From: UBA11865 sp041570195
GTDB lineage: Bacteria; Chloroflexota; Anaerolineae; Promineifilales; Promineifilaceae
Direction of reading: 5' to 3'
DNA length: 18,609 nucleotides
NCBI GenBank assembly: GCA_041570195.1
Contig: JBFFWQ010000120.1
Span: 1-18,609 of the forward strand
Part shown: piece by piece, positions 8,132 to 16,004 of the stretch
How positions within the stretch are numbered: position 1 is the first letter of the stretch
Layout: the number at the start of each line of letters is the position of its first letter
Made by a program: the position numbers and the translations under genes
Notes under the pieces: model-generated
Seen by the model: the letters and a program-made list of their open reading frames with translations, nothing else
The model's database searches: none
Told to the model about the DNA's origin: nothing

Positions 8132-10090
8132 TTATTGTTCAACCAGCTCTACGTTATAGAGACAGGCGATACTATAACCTCGAATACAAACCATCGGTGG
8201 GACCGGCGGGTCGGTACCGTCATCCTGGTGCGGGAAGCCCGTCCAAACTGTCTCGTTCACAGTATGGAACAGATCAGGACGATACATGAGCGTGAAGGAG
8301 GGAATGTCGGTCAGATAGGCCTCGACCAAATCGGTGTAGAGTTGATTTAGTACCTCGGGATCGGATTCACCGGGGATGGCCTCGATCATGGCATCTAGCT
8401 CAGGATTGCTATACTGACCCCAGTTACCGCTCCAGTTAACCGGCTGGCCGACAAATTCAGAGCTGAGTAAATTGCGGATACGTCCCCACGGCTGGGTGGG
8501 GCCGGCGCCATCGCTCCACATCATGAAGATGTCATAGCCTTCGGGCAGCGGTTCATCCGATTTGGTGACGACGGTCTGATAAACGGACCATTCGGGGAAG
8601 TTGGTGGTGATGTCAATGCCGATTTCCTTGCCGGCGGCCGCCACCACTTCAATGGCTGCCTGCCAGTCGGACCAGCCATTGGGGCAGGTGGCTACATAGC
8701 TGAGCTTCTCACCGTTGTATTCACGCCAGCCGTCGCCATCGGTATCGACGATGCCAGCTTCATCCAGCAGAGCCTTGGCGCCTTCGATGTCGTTGCCAGC
8801 CCACTGCAGGTCAGCCACGGCCTCTTGATCGTACATGGCCTGCTCGCCCGGGGTCGGGTTCATGAGCGAGCGCGGTACCTGATCGAAGGTAGCTGACTGG
8901 TTGGTCATGGCGTTAGCGATGATGGTGGGATAGTCAACGGCCATGGCGATAGCCTTGCGCACCGCAACCTGGTCCAAACCTGGGGAATTCAGGTTGTAAA
9001 AGGCGGTTGGCAGGCTGGCGCCAATGCCATAAGGCGCCTCAGGCAAGTAGGTGGAGATGGGCAGCCCATAGTTCTCCCACAGAAGTTGAACATTGGAATT
9101 GAACTGCTGGCTGACATCCACTTCACCCTTGGCCAGGGCAACAGAACCGGCGGCGTTGTCTTTGAAGATCGTGTGCGCCAGGTACTTCGGAACAGGCAGC
9201 TGACCCCACATGCTCTCATCCTGACCCCAGTAATTGTCGTCACGAACGAGGATAATTTTTTGATCGTCGGTGAAGAATTGGTGATAGGGGCCGGAGTACA
9301 CGACGTCCTCGGCCGTATCCGCCTGGAACTCGGTGGGATCTTCACCAACGCGCGCTTCCAGTGTTTCGGTCCAGGCTTTCTGGACGACATAGTTGCTGCT
9401 CAAGTAAGAAGAGACGATCAGAGGATTGACTGCGTTGCCCTCATCATCCAGTTTAGCCTTGACCAAAACCGTCTTGTCATCCAGGGCTTCAATGGTGTCG
9501 ATATAAGGGCCATTGGCGCCGCCGGCATTGGTTTCGTACTTGACGTGAGTGGCCCAGGTATAGGCGACATCCTCGGCCGTCACCGGGGTGCCATCGCTCC
9601 ATGTTGCGGCGTCTTTGATCTTGAAGGTGATCTCCGTCCCTTCATCGTTCCATTCGTACGGGCCATCGGCGAGCAGAGGATACTGCTGGCCATCAAGCAT
9701 GTTGTACAGGTATGGGGTTTCGAACATGGTGACCAGGGCGTTGTTATTCTCAGTCACTGCCATGGCGTTGTTGCAGTTGGCGTTGTATGGATTCCAACAG
9801 ACAACCGAACCCCATTGTAGACCATTGAAGAACATGGTTTCGTCGCGAGGAAGCACATCTTCGGATTCATCAGCCGGCGCTTCGACGACCACCTCTTCGG
9901 TTACCACGCGGGTAACCTCCACCTCTTCTACGACCTCTTCGGTCACCACGCGGGTAACCTCTTCGGTGATTGTCTCCGTCTCCGTGACCACGCGGGTGAC
10001 CTCAACGGTCTCGGTCTCCGGCGAGCAGGCGACCAGAGCCACGGCAGCCATAAGCAGCAAGCAAATTAAAAGGAACAACCTTTTATACAT
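8132..10090 (-). CDS. ABC importer substrate-binding lipoprotein (SBP_bac_5 family, oligosaccharide/peptide type)
   Basis: A 652-residue extracytoplasmic binding protein. It opens with a lipoprotein signal peptide (KR, a hydrophobic core, lipobox LVAC with Cys22), then an acidic, Thr/Val-rich linker with three 14-residue repeats (30-71), then a large family-5 binding domain of the peptide/nickel/oligosaccharide type. WSDGTPVTAEDVAYTW is the usual family signature and DTDGDGWREYNG is typical of its second half. It would be anchored outside the membrane and deliver ligand to the permeases encoded downstream. Start ATG at 10090 has AAGGAG (10102-10097) six bases before it. With a cellobiose phosphorylase, two GH3 enzymes and a GH2 mannosidase alongside, a beta-gluco- or manno-oligosaccharide ligand is more likely than peptides, but the sequence alone does not settle it. 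Confidence 0.95.
   Translation of the reverse strand: MYKRLFLLICLLLMAAVALVACSPETETVEVTRVVTETETITEEVTRVVTEEVVEEVEVTRVVTEEVVVEAPADESEDVLPRDETMFFNGLQWGSVVCWNPYNANCNNAMAVTENNNALVTMFETPYLYNMLDGQQYPLLADGPYEWNDEGTEITFKIKDAATWSDGTPVTAEDVAYTWATHVKYETNAGGANGPYIDTIEALDDKTVLVKAKLDDEGNAVNPLIVSSYLSSNYVVQKAWTETLEARVGEDPTEFQADTAEDVVYSGPYHQFFTDDQKIILVRDDNYWGQDESMWGQLPVPKYLAHTIFKDNAAGSVALAKGEVDVSQQFNSNVQLLWENYGLPISTYLPEAPYGIGASLPTAFYNLNSPGLDQVAVRKAIAMAVDYPTIIANAMTNQSATFDQVPRSLMNPTPGEQAMYDQEAVADLQWAGNDIEGAKALLDEAGIVDTDGDGWREYNGEKLSYVATCPNGWSDWQAAIEVVAAAGKEIGIDITTNFPEWSVYQTVVTKSDEPLPEGYDIFMMWSDGAGPTQPWGRIRNLLSSEFVGQPVNWSGNWGQYSNPELDAMIEAIPGESDPEVLNQLYTDLVEAYLTDIPSFTLMYRPDLFHTVNETVWTGFPHQDDGTDPPVPPMVCIRGYSIACLYNVELVEQ
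9878..10003 (-). repeat. Three 42-bp tandem coding repeats in the lipoprotein linker
   Basis: Residues 30-43, 44-57 and 58-71 each begin EVTRVVT and are exactly 14 residues long, giving three 42-bp units. In each unit the codons for VTRVV form an inverted repeat. The copy at 9899-9917 is GGTTACC-ACGCG-GGTAACC, a perfect 7-bp palindrome with a five-base spacer. The copies at 9941-9959 and 9983-10001 are near-perfect. The peptide is a flexible or extended spacer between the lipid anchor and the binding domain. Confidence 0.9.
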
Positions 10091-10304
10091 TTTTATCTCC
10101 TTTCACCCCTAAGGGCTTTATCAGCAAGCAAAACACAAACACGAACAAAACCTTCTCATCTCCCCGCTGAAGTTGATCTTGAAGAAATCTCCTTATTTGA
10201 AGAATCACCTCCTTAGTAGCCGGTCAGTCGTCAGCTATCGACTATTGGTAAACACTCGTTGCCATCATCTACTATCTAAACATCATCATGTGGGCCTAAA
10301 TCGC
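10091..10304 (-). promoter_or_regulatory. Transporter-operon leader with two orphan Shine-Dalgarno sites
   Basis: The 214-base gap between the repressor stop and the lipoprotein start should hold the transporter promoter, but I find no convincing -35/-10 pair. On the minus strand it has a perfect AAGGAGGTGATTC (10214-10202) and an AAGGAG (10194-10189). Neither has a start codon at a suitable distance. The used site is AAGGAG at 10102-10097. No copy of the TGGGAGCGCTCCCA operator is present in this gap. Confidence 0.5.
10246..10264. promoter_or_regulatory. Imperfect 19-bp inverted repeat, possible regulator site
   Basis: TGGTAAACACTCGTTGCCA has half-sites of the form TGGnAA and TTnCCA around an odd centre, a layout seen in LacI-family operators. 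It is about 155 bases upstream of the lipoprotein start. Its sequence is unlike the repressor's own TGGGAGCGCTCCCA sites, so if it is an operator it may belong to another regulator. Only the symmetry supports this. Confidence 0.3.
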
Positions 10305-11330
10305 CTAGCGCGTGGCCAGATTGACACCACATGACTCGCGGATAACCAATTCTGTATCAAAAATGACCCGGCGCTGTGGCGTCGGGCCGTTTTCGATGAT
10401 ATCTAGCAAGACATTGACCGCTTCACGGCCCATTCGTACGATCGACTGGCGAATAGTGGTCAGCTGCGGCTGTCCTGCGCCAGCGGGCAGCAAATCGTCA
10501 AAACCAACGAGGGCGATATCGTGGGGCACCCGCAGCCCAGCCTCGCGAATCGCCCGCCATGCCCCCAGGGCCAGTTGGTCGGACGCGGCAAAAACGGCCT
10601 CAGGCCTGACCGGTAATAAGCGTTTCATGGCCAGGTAGCCACCGGCTTCAGTGAAATCTCCCTCGGCCACCAGATCCTCATTATAGGTCCCGCCGCGATC
10701 GCTAAGCGCCTTGCAGTAACCGGCCAGCCGATCTTCACCGGCGACCATATTCTGCGGTCCGGTGATATGGGCCACACGCCGGTAGCCCAGGCGCAACAAG
10801 TGATTGACGGCGGCATAAGCGCCATTCAAATTATCGCTGTCAACAAAACTGACTTGCGGGTAGCAATCCTGGCGCCCGATAACAACAAAGGGGACCTCGT
10901 TTCTTATCAGGTGTGGGATGAGCGGATCATCATATTGGGAGGAGGCCATGATCACCCCGTCAAAGAGGCTGACATTCGAGATTCGCCTGGTAAGCTGCGC
11001 CTTTTCCTCTTCGTTATGGAACAAAAAAAGCGTCAGGCTCTGTTTATTTCTATTGCAGGCCATCGAAATGCCCTGGGTAAGACGCGGGAAGTAAGGATCG
11101 GCAAAAAGGGTGGTAAAGGCATGAGGGATGACCAGACTGATGATGCCCGAGCGGTTCGAAGCAAGGGCGCGGGCCGCGATATTGGGCCGGTAGCCCGTTT
11201 CGTCGATGACCTGCCAAACGCGGCGGCGGACGTCGTCACGGACGCCAACCTGGTCATTTACGACTCTAGATACCGTTGATCGTGAAACCCCGGCCAATTC
11301 GGCGACTTTTTCCAGTGTAATGCTGCTCAT
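10305..11330 (-). CDS. LacI-family repressor, probably cellobiose-responsive (CebR/CelR-like)
   Basis: A 341-residue LacI/GalR-type regulator. Residues 4-25 form the helix-turn-helix (ITLEKVAELAGVS, then the recognition helix RSTVSRVVN), followed by the hinge around RPNIAARALAS and a periplasmic-binding-protein-like sugar domain to the end. At the DNA-reading positions it has Arg17, Ser18 and Arg22; the actinobacterial CebR/CelR helix GRGTVSRVIN also has Arg at 17 and 22. It is divergent from GH94 across a gap holding two TGGGAGCGCTCCCA-type palindromes, so it very likely represses both itself and the phosphorylase operon until a beta-glucoside binds. Start: ATG at 11330 matches the family N-terminus. 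An in-frame TTG at 11339, five bases after GGCGGA, is an alternative adding three residues. Confidence 0.93.
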   Translation of the reverse strand: MSSITLEKVAELAGVSRSTVSRVVNDQVGVRDDVRRRVWQVIDETGYRPNIAARALASNRSGIISLVIPHAFTTLFADPYFPRLTQGISMACNRNKQSLTLFLFHNEEEKAQLTRRISNVSLFDGVIMASSQYDDPLIPHLIRNEVPFVVIGRQDCYPQVSFVDSDNLNGAYAAVNHLLRLGYRRVAHITGPQNMVAGEDRLAGYCKALSDRGGTYNEDLVAEGDFTEAGGYLAMKRLLPVRPEAVFAASDQLALGAWRAIREAGLRVPHDIALVGFDDLLPAGAGQPQLTTIRQSIVRMGREAVNVLLDIIENGPTPQRRVIFDTELVIRESCGVNLATR

Positions 11331-11356
11331 CGCAACCAATAAGGTCCGCCTGGTAA

Positions 11357-11370
11357 TGGGAGCGCTTCCA
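11357..11370. promoter_or_regulatory. LacI-type operator O1 (repressor side)
   Basis: TGGGAGCGCTTCCA, a 14-bp palindrome with one mismatch, ending 27 bases before the repressor ATG and just downstream of the GATAAT that may be its -10. It differs by one base from O2 and from the CebR/CelR consensus of actinobacteria. It probably mediates autoregulation. Confidence 0.85.
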
Positions 11371-11405
11371 CTATTTCATTCATTTTGGCCATTATCTTCC
11401 CAATA

Positions 11406-11434
11406 TTGACCAACGAACGGATTTGTGTGACAAT
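11406..11434 (+). promoter_or_regulatory. Probable promoter of the GH94-GH3 operon
   Basis: TTGACC (11406-11411) and GACAAT (11429-11434) are separated by 17 bases. The -35 matches five of six consensus positions and the -10 matches four of six. Transcription would begin near 11441, placing operator O2 at about +20 to +34, a position where a bound repressor blocks transcription. GH94 would then have a leader of about 200 bases. Confidence 0.5.
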
Positions 11435-11460
11435 AAATGCAGCGATATTCCGTCCGTAGC

Positions 11461-11474
11461 TGGGAGCGCTCCCA
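11461..11474. promoter_or_regulatory. LacI-type operator O2 (GH94 side), perfect CebR-type palindrome
   Basis: TGGGAGCGCTCCCA is a perfect 14-bp palindrome, identical to the operator described for the cellobiose regulators CebR (Streptomyces) and CelR (Thermobifida). Its centre is 104 bp from that of O1, close to ten helical turns, so both sites lie on nearly the same face of the DNA. Confidence 0.92.
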
Positions 11475-11644
11475 ACTTTGTGAAAAGAGTAACATATTTC
11501 AAAATGGCTGTCAAGTCGATTGTGTTGCTGCATACCCGTCGGCCTGGCGAACAATACATTGTGCAGAGACGCAACGACGGCTCATTCGCCAACTGGTGAT
11601 CGCTCAGTGTTGCTTCCTTCCAGAAACAATTAGCAGGCTGCATT

Positions 11645-14110
11645 ATGCGATACGGCAACTTCGACGATACAAATCGCGAATATGTGATCGACCGGCCTGA
11701 CACGCCCCTGCCCTGGATAAATTACCTGGGCTGTGAAGATTACTTCGGCATCATTTCAAATACCGGGGGCGGCTACTCATTTTATAAGGACGCTCGCCTG
11801 CGGCGGCTGACGCGTTTTCGCTATAACAACGCGCCGCTGGATGCCAACGGCCGCTATCTTTACCTGCGTGACGACGATGCCGCCTCGCCGTCAGAGAGCG
11901 CTTCTTTCTGGTCGCCGACCTGGCAGCCGGTCCGCCATCCGCTCGACGCATACGAGTGCCGCCATGGATTGGGTTACACGACTATTCGATCCGAAGTAGC
12001 CGATATCGAATCTTCGATCCGCACCTTCATCCCCCTGGGCGAAAATCTGGAAATCTGGCAACTGACCCTCACCAATCATCGGGATCGGCCGGCGAACTTG
12101 TCCATATTCTCGGCGATTGAATTCTGCTTGTGGGACGCGCAGGATGACGCCAGTAATTTCCAGCGCAATTACTCGATTGGCGAGGTCGAAGTCGTGGACC
12201 AGGTCATCTACCACAAGACGGAATATCGCGAACGCCGCGACCACTTCGCCTACCTGGCCTGTTCCGAGGAATTGGCCGGATTTGATACCCAGCGAGAAGT
12301 GTTCCTGGGTCCTTATCGGGGCTGGGATTCGCCGGCGGCCGTGGCAAGGGGCCAGATGTCCGGCTCCATCGCCCACGGCTGGCAACCTGTCGGCGCGCAG
12401 CATGTCGAAGTCAGCCTGAAGGGCGGCGAGCAGAAGCAGATCATTTTTGTCCTGGGCTACCATGAGAATCCGAAGGACGACAAGTTCGATCCCCCAGGCT
12501 CGTCGACGATAAATAAACGTAGTGTGATACCGATCATCCACCGCTACCTGGATGGCGTCGAAGTGGAAAGGGCATTCCAGAAGCTGCGGGCCTATTGGGA
12601 TGGCTTGTTAGACAAGCTGCACGTATCGACGCCCGACATTCATACCGATCGGATGGTGAACATCTGGAATGTTTATCAGGTGATGGCCACTTTCAACTTC
12701 TCGCGATCGGCTTCCTATTTCGAATCCGGCATCGGCCGGGGTATGGGTTTCCGCGACTCCAACCAGGACCTACTGGGTTTTGTCCACCTGATTCCCGACC
12801 GGGCGCGGGAGCGTTTACTGGATCTGGCCGCGACACAGCTGCCTAGCGGCGGTGCTTATCACCAATACCAGCCGCTGACCAAGCGGGGCAATGACGATAT
12901 TGGCAGCGGCTTCAACGACGATCCGTTGTGGCTTATCCTGGCCGTGGCGGCCTACATTAAAGAGACCGGGGACCGGGATATCCTCGACGAACAGGCGCCC
13001 TATGACAACACTCCCGGCACGGAAGAGTCGCTTTATAGCCATCTGCGGCGTTCGATTCAATACACGCTCGATCGTTTGGGGCCTCACGGTTTGCCGCTGA
13101 TCGGCCGCGCCGACTGGAACGATTGCCTGAATCTGAACTGCTTTTCCGATTCGCCAGGCCAGTCCTTCCAGACGACCACCAATAAAGAGGGCAAGGTCGC
13201 TGAGAGCGTGTTTATCGCCGGCTTGTTCATTCTGGCGGCAGACGAAATGGTCGCCATTGCCGGCCGGCGCGGGCAAGCAGCCGATGTTGACGCTTATCGC
13301 CAGGCTGCGTCGACGATGGAGCAAGCCATCTGGTCGGCCGGCTGGGACGGATCTTGGTTCAGGCGGGCCTACGACGATTTTGGCGAGCCAGTGGGCTCGA
13401 AGGTCAATGACGAGGGGCAGATTTTCATTGAGCCGCAGGGCATTTGCGTCATGGCCGGGCTGGGAATCGAAGACGGCCGGGCCGAGTTGGCCCTGGAGTC
13501 GGTGTCGGAGCGCCTGGCCACGCCCCATGGCATCGTCCTGCAACAGCCGGCCTTCAGCCGGTACTACTTGCACCTGGGCGAGATTTCGTCTTACCCTCCG
13601 GGCTACAAGGAAAACGCGGGCATCTTCTGCCACACCAACCCCTGGATCATGATCGCCGAAACCAGGATCGGCCGCGGCGACCGGGCCCATGATTATTATC
13701 TGCGCATCAACCCCTCGGCCCGGGAAGAAATCGGCGACGTGCACAAATGCGAACCCTACGTTTATCCGCAAATGATCGCCGGCCGCGACGCCCCAACCCA
13801 TGGCGAAGCCAAGAACTCGTGGTTAACCGGCACGGCCGCCTGGAACTATGTCGCCATCAGCCAATGGATCCTGGGCATCCGGCCGGCATTCGATGGCCTG
13901 GAGATCGACCCTGTTATCCCGTCGTCATGGGACCATCTTCAGGTAACGCGTATTTTCCGCGGCGTCCGCTATGTCATCCAGGTCAAACGGCAAGGTCCTG
14001 GCAATGAGGTCCGGCTAGAGGTAGACGGCGAATCCATCCAGGGAACAATCGTTAACCTGCCGCCAGAGGGAACCAAAGAAATCCAAGTGACCGCCACTAT
14101 CGGAAATTAA
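11645..14110 (+). CDS. GH94 cellobiose phosphorylase
   Basis: An 821-residue glycoside hydrolase family 94 protein that should split cellobiose with phosphate into glucose-1-phosphate and glucose in the cytoplasm. The opening MRYGNFDDTNREYVI with RPDTPLPWINYLG is characteristic of cellobiose phosphorylases. The barrel carries GFRDSNQDLLGF (368-379) and IGRADWNDCLN (487-497), whose Asp490 corresponds to the catalytic acid Asp490 of the Cellvibrio gilvus enzyme. The late FCHTNPW (661-667) segment is also intact. Length equals that of known cellobiose phosphorylases and is far below cellodextrin- or cyclic-glucan-type relatives with extra domains. The start ATG has only a weak GCAGG seven bases before it. 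It is one base from the following GH3 gene, so the two are co-transcribed. Cellodextrin or laminaribiose phosphorylase activity is a less likely alternative. Confidence 0.95.
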   Translation: MRYGNFDDTNREYVIDRPDTPLPWINYLGCEDYFGIISNTGGGYSFYKDARLRRLTRFRYNNAPLDANGRYLYLRDDDAASPSESASFWSPTWQPVRHPLDAYECRHGLGYTTIRSEVADIESSIRTFIPLGENLEIWQLTLTNHRDRPANLSIFSAIEFCLWDAQDDASNFQRNYSIGEVEVVDQVIYHKTEYRERRDHFAYLACSEELAGFDTQREVFLGPYRGWDSPAAVARGQMSGSIAHGWQPVGAQHVEVSLKGGEQKQIIFVLGYHENPKDDKFDPPGSSTINKRSVIPIIHRYLDGVEVERAFQKLRAYWDGLLDKLHVSTPDIHTDRMVNIWNVYQVMATFNFSRSASYFESGIGRGMGFRDSNQDLLGFVHLIPDRARERLLDLAATQLPSGGAYHQYQPLTKRGNDDIGSGFNDDPLWLILAVAAYIKETGDRDILDEQAPYDNTPGTEESLYSHLRRSIQYTLDRLGPHGLPLIGRADWNDCLNLNCFSDSPGQSFQTTTNKEGKVAESVFIAGLFILAADEMVAIAGRRGQAADVDAYRQAASTMEQAIWSAGWDGSWFRRAYDDFGEPVGSKVNDEGQIFIEPQGICVMAGLGIEDGRAELALESVSERLATPHGIVLQQPAFSRYYLHLGEISSYPPGYKENAGIFCHTNPWIMIAETRIGRGDRAHDYYLRINPSAREEIGDVHKCEPYVYPQMIAGRDAPTHGEAKNSWLTGTAAWNYVAISQWILGIRPAFDGLEIDPVIPSSWDHLQVTRIFRGVRYVIQVKRQGPGNEVRLEVDGESIQGTIVNLPPEGTKEIQVTATIGN

Positions 14111-14111
14111 C

Positions 14112-15929
14112 ATGACCAACATAGATTCATCGCCCTCCCAGCCACTCTACAAAGATGTTTCAGCGCCAGTTTCTTCCCAGGTGAAGGACCTGCTGGCCCG
14201 CATGACCCTGGAAGAGAAGATCGGCCAGATAACCCAGGTGGAAAAGAACAGCATCGATCCCGAAGCCGTCAAACGGCATGGCATCGGCAGCATACTCAGC
14301 GGCGGCGGCGGAAATCCCGCAGATAATTCCCCGGCCGGCTGGCAGGAAATGGTGGGTGGTTTCCTCGAAGCCGCCCGGCAAACGCGATTGGGCATTCCGC
14401 TCATCTACGGCGTAGACGGCGTTCACGGCCATAGCAATGTAGTTGGGGCGACGATCTTCCCTCATAACATCGGTCTGGGCGCCGCCAGAGACGCCGCTCT
14501 GGTGCAGCGCATAGGTCGAGCTACTGCTCTGGAATTAAGCGCTACCGGCGTTTTCTGGAACTTCGCCCCTTGCGTTGCCGTGCCCCGAGATGTTCGCTGG
14601 GGACGAACATATGAAGGATTTAGTGAAAATACACAGCTGGTGACGGAACTGGGCGCGGCCTACTTGACCGGGCTGCAGGGTGACGACCTGAGTGCGGCCG
14701 GCTCGGTCCTGGCCTGTCCCAAGCATTTCATCGCCGACGGCGGAACGAGCTGGGGATCAACCCCAAGATACGACTGGCTGGACAACTACTGGCAAGCGGT
14801 CGACGAACGCTACATGATCGATCAAGGCGATGCGCGCATGGACGAGGTTGAGCTGTACCAGACGCATCTCCCGCCATACCTGAAAGCAATCGAGGCCGGT
14901 GCCCGAACTATTATGATCTCTTTCAGCAGCTGGAACGGAGCCAAGTTACACGCTCACCACCACCTATTGACGGAAGTGCTGAAAGGTCAATTTGGTTTCA
15001 GTGGCTTCCTGGTATCTGACTGGCAGGCTATTAACCAACTTTCGGCCGATTATCATGAGTGCGTTGTGGCCTCCATCAATGCCGGGCTCGACATGATCAT
15101 GGTGCCCTTTGAATACCAGCGCTTCATCGATACCCTTACCGAAGCGGTTCAGTCAGGCGACGTGCCTCTCGAACGAATTGATGACGCTGTACGCCGGATC
15201 CTGACGGCGAAATATGAGCTGGGCCTGTTTCAGAATAATATCGAAGACGAACCCAAGATAGATATTGTGGGTTCGGACGAACACCGTCAACTGGCCAGAG
15301 AAGCCGTTCGCAAATCGCTAGTCTTGTTAAAAAACGATGGGAGCACACTTCCGATCGCCAAGAATACGGCGCAGATCATCATCGCCGGCGCGGCCGCGGA
15401 CAGCATTGGTCTTCAGTGTGGTGGCTGGACCATCGAATGGTTGGGTGGCACAGACAATATCACCCAAGGCACGACCCTTCTTCAGGCAATTCGCCAAACG
15501 GTGTCGGCCGAAACGACAATTCATTTTGAGAAATCGGGCCGATTCCCGGAAAGCATTGAGGCAGAAGTAGGCATCGTTTGCCTGCACGAACCGCCATACG
15601 CAGAAGGCGTCGGCGATCGGGCTGACTTGAGGCTAAACAACGAAGAAATCGGCCTGCTCGAGCGAGTCAGGGCTCGCTGCCGGCGCCTGGTAGTTATTAT
15701 CTTTTCAGGCCGCCCGCTGATCATTACTAAGCAGTTGCCGGTAGCGGACGCGTGGATCGCGGCCTGGTTACCGGGTACCGAAGGCCAGGGCCTGGCCGAC
15801 GTACTCTTCGGCGACGTCCCCTTTGGCGGAAAACTACCCTACACCTGGCCGCGGGATATGGACCAAATCCCTCTGGGTAACATCGGCGAGGACGATCCCC
15901 TCTTCCCGTTAGGCTTCGGGCTATCGTGA
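14112..15929 (+). CDS. GH3 beta-glucosidase / exo-beta-glucanase, two-domain type
   Basis: A 605-residue family 3 glycoside hydrolase lacking an FnIII domain, close in plan to barley-type beta-glucan exohydrolases. Barrel features are YGVDGVHGH (99-107), RWGRTYEGF (162-170), KHF (204-206) and nucleophile Asp303 in VSDW. In the second domain Glu498 in LHEPPYAEG sits where the exohydrolase family has its acid/base Glu. The protein ends with FPLGFGLS, the normal end of this form, so it is not truncated. No signal peptide, hence cytoplasmic. Its ATG follows the GH94 stop after one base, indicating translational coupling. It shares the family but not the domain plan with the GH3 at 532-2808, suggesting that the two handle different linkages or chain lengths. 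Confidence 0.93.
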   Translation: MTNIDSSPSQPLYKDVSAPVSSQVKDLLARMTLEEKIGQITQVEKNSIDPEAVKRHGIGSILSGGGGNPADNSPAGWQEMVGGFLEAARQTRLGIPLIYGVDGVHGHSNVVGATIFPHNIGLGAARDAALVQRIGRATALELSATGVFWNFAPCVAVPRDVRWGRTYEGFSENTQLVTELGAAYLTGLQGDDLSAAGSVLACPKHFIADGGTSWGSTPRYDWLDNYWQAVDERYMIDQGDARMDEVELYQTHLPPYLKAIEAGARTIMISFSSWNGAKLHAHHHLLTEVLKGQFGFSGFLVSDWQAINQLSADYHECVVASINAGLDMIMVPFEYQRFIDTLTEAVQSGDVPLERIDDAVRRILTAKYELGLFQNNIEDEPKIDIVGSDEHRQLAREAVRKSLVLLKNDGSTLPIAKNTAQIIIAGAAADSIGLQCGGWTIEWLGGTDNITQGTTLLQAIRQTVSAETTIHFEKSGRFPESIEAEVGIVCLHEPPYAEGVGDRADLRLNNEEIGLLERVRARCRRLVVIIFSGRPLIITKQLPVADAWIAAWLPGTEGQGLADVLFGDVPFGGKLPYTWPRDMDQIPLGNIGEDDPLFPLGFGLS

Positions 15930-15939
15930 ATTACTCGTA

Positions 15940-15991
15940 GGTCATGCTTCCAGCTTGACCGAGAAAACTTCCCAGTTTGCTCTACGGGAAG
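15940..15991. terminator. Weak hairpins between convergent genes
   Basis: The 75-base gap between GH3 (plus) and ABC-F (minus) has GGTCA-TGCTTCCAGCT-TGACC (15940-15960) and CTTCCC...GGGAAG (15968-15973 with 15986-15991). Neither is followed by a clear T-run on either strand, so bidirectional termination is plausible but weakly supported. Confidence 0.35.
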
Positions 15992-16004
15992 ACAGACCGG
16001 CCGG

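Larger units (their letters stand above)
11331..11644. other. Divergent control region between repressor and GH94
   Basis: This 314-base gap holds no gene that I can support. It contains two LacI-type operators, a plausible plus-strand promoter, and on the minus strand a GATAAT (11396-11391) that could be the repressor's -10, though I see no good -35 for it. About 170 bases between the second operator and the GH94 start are unexplained and would form a long untranslated leader. Confidence 0.7.

Noticed and set aside
9086..9820. Plus-strand open frame of 244 codons within the binding-protein gene
   Set aside because: It is opposite a clear lipoprotein gene, and its sequence shows no family motif; best explained by codon bias.
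10094..10207. Possible GTG-started leader peptide in front of the lipoprotein gene
   Set aside because: The GTG is part of the AAGGAGGTG Shine-Dalgarno itself, leaving no spacing, and the peptide has no recognisable feature.
12815..13801. Antisense open frame of 328 codons within GH94
   Set aside because: It lies opposite a well-conserved GH94 gene, matches no family I know and is rich in residues expected from reversed G+C-rich codons. It is a shadow frame.
15338..15352. TGGGAGCACACTTCC resembling the LacI-type operator
   Set aside because: It is inside the GH3 coding region, encodes the conserved DGSTLP segment, and its symmetry is broken at the centre.
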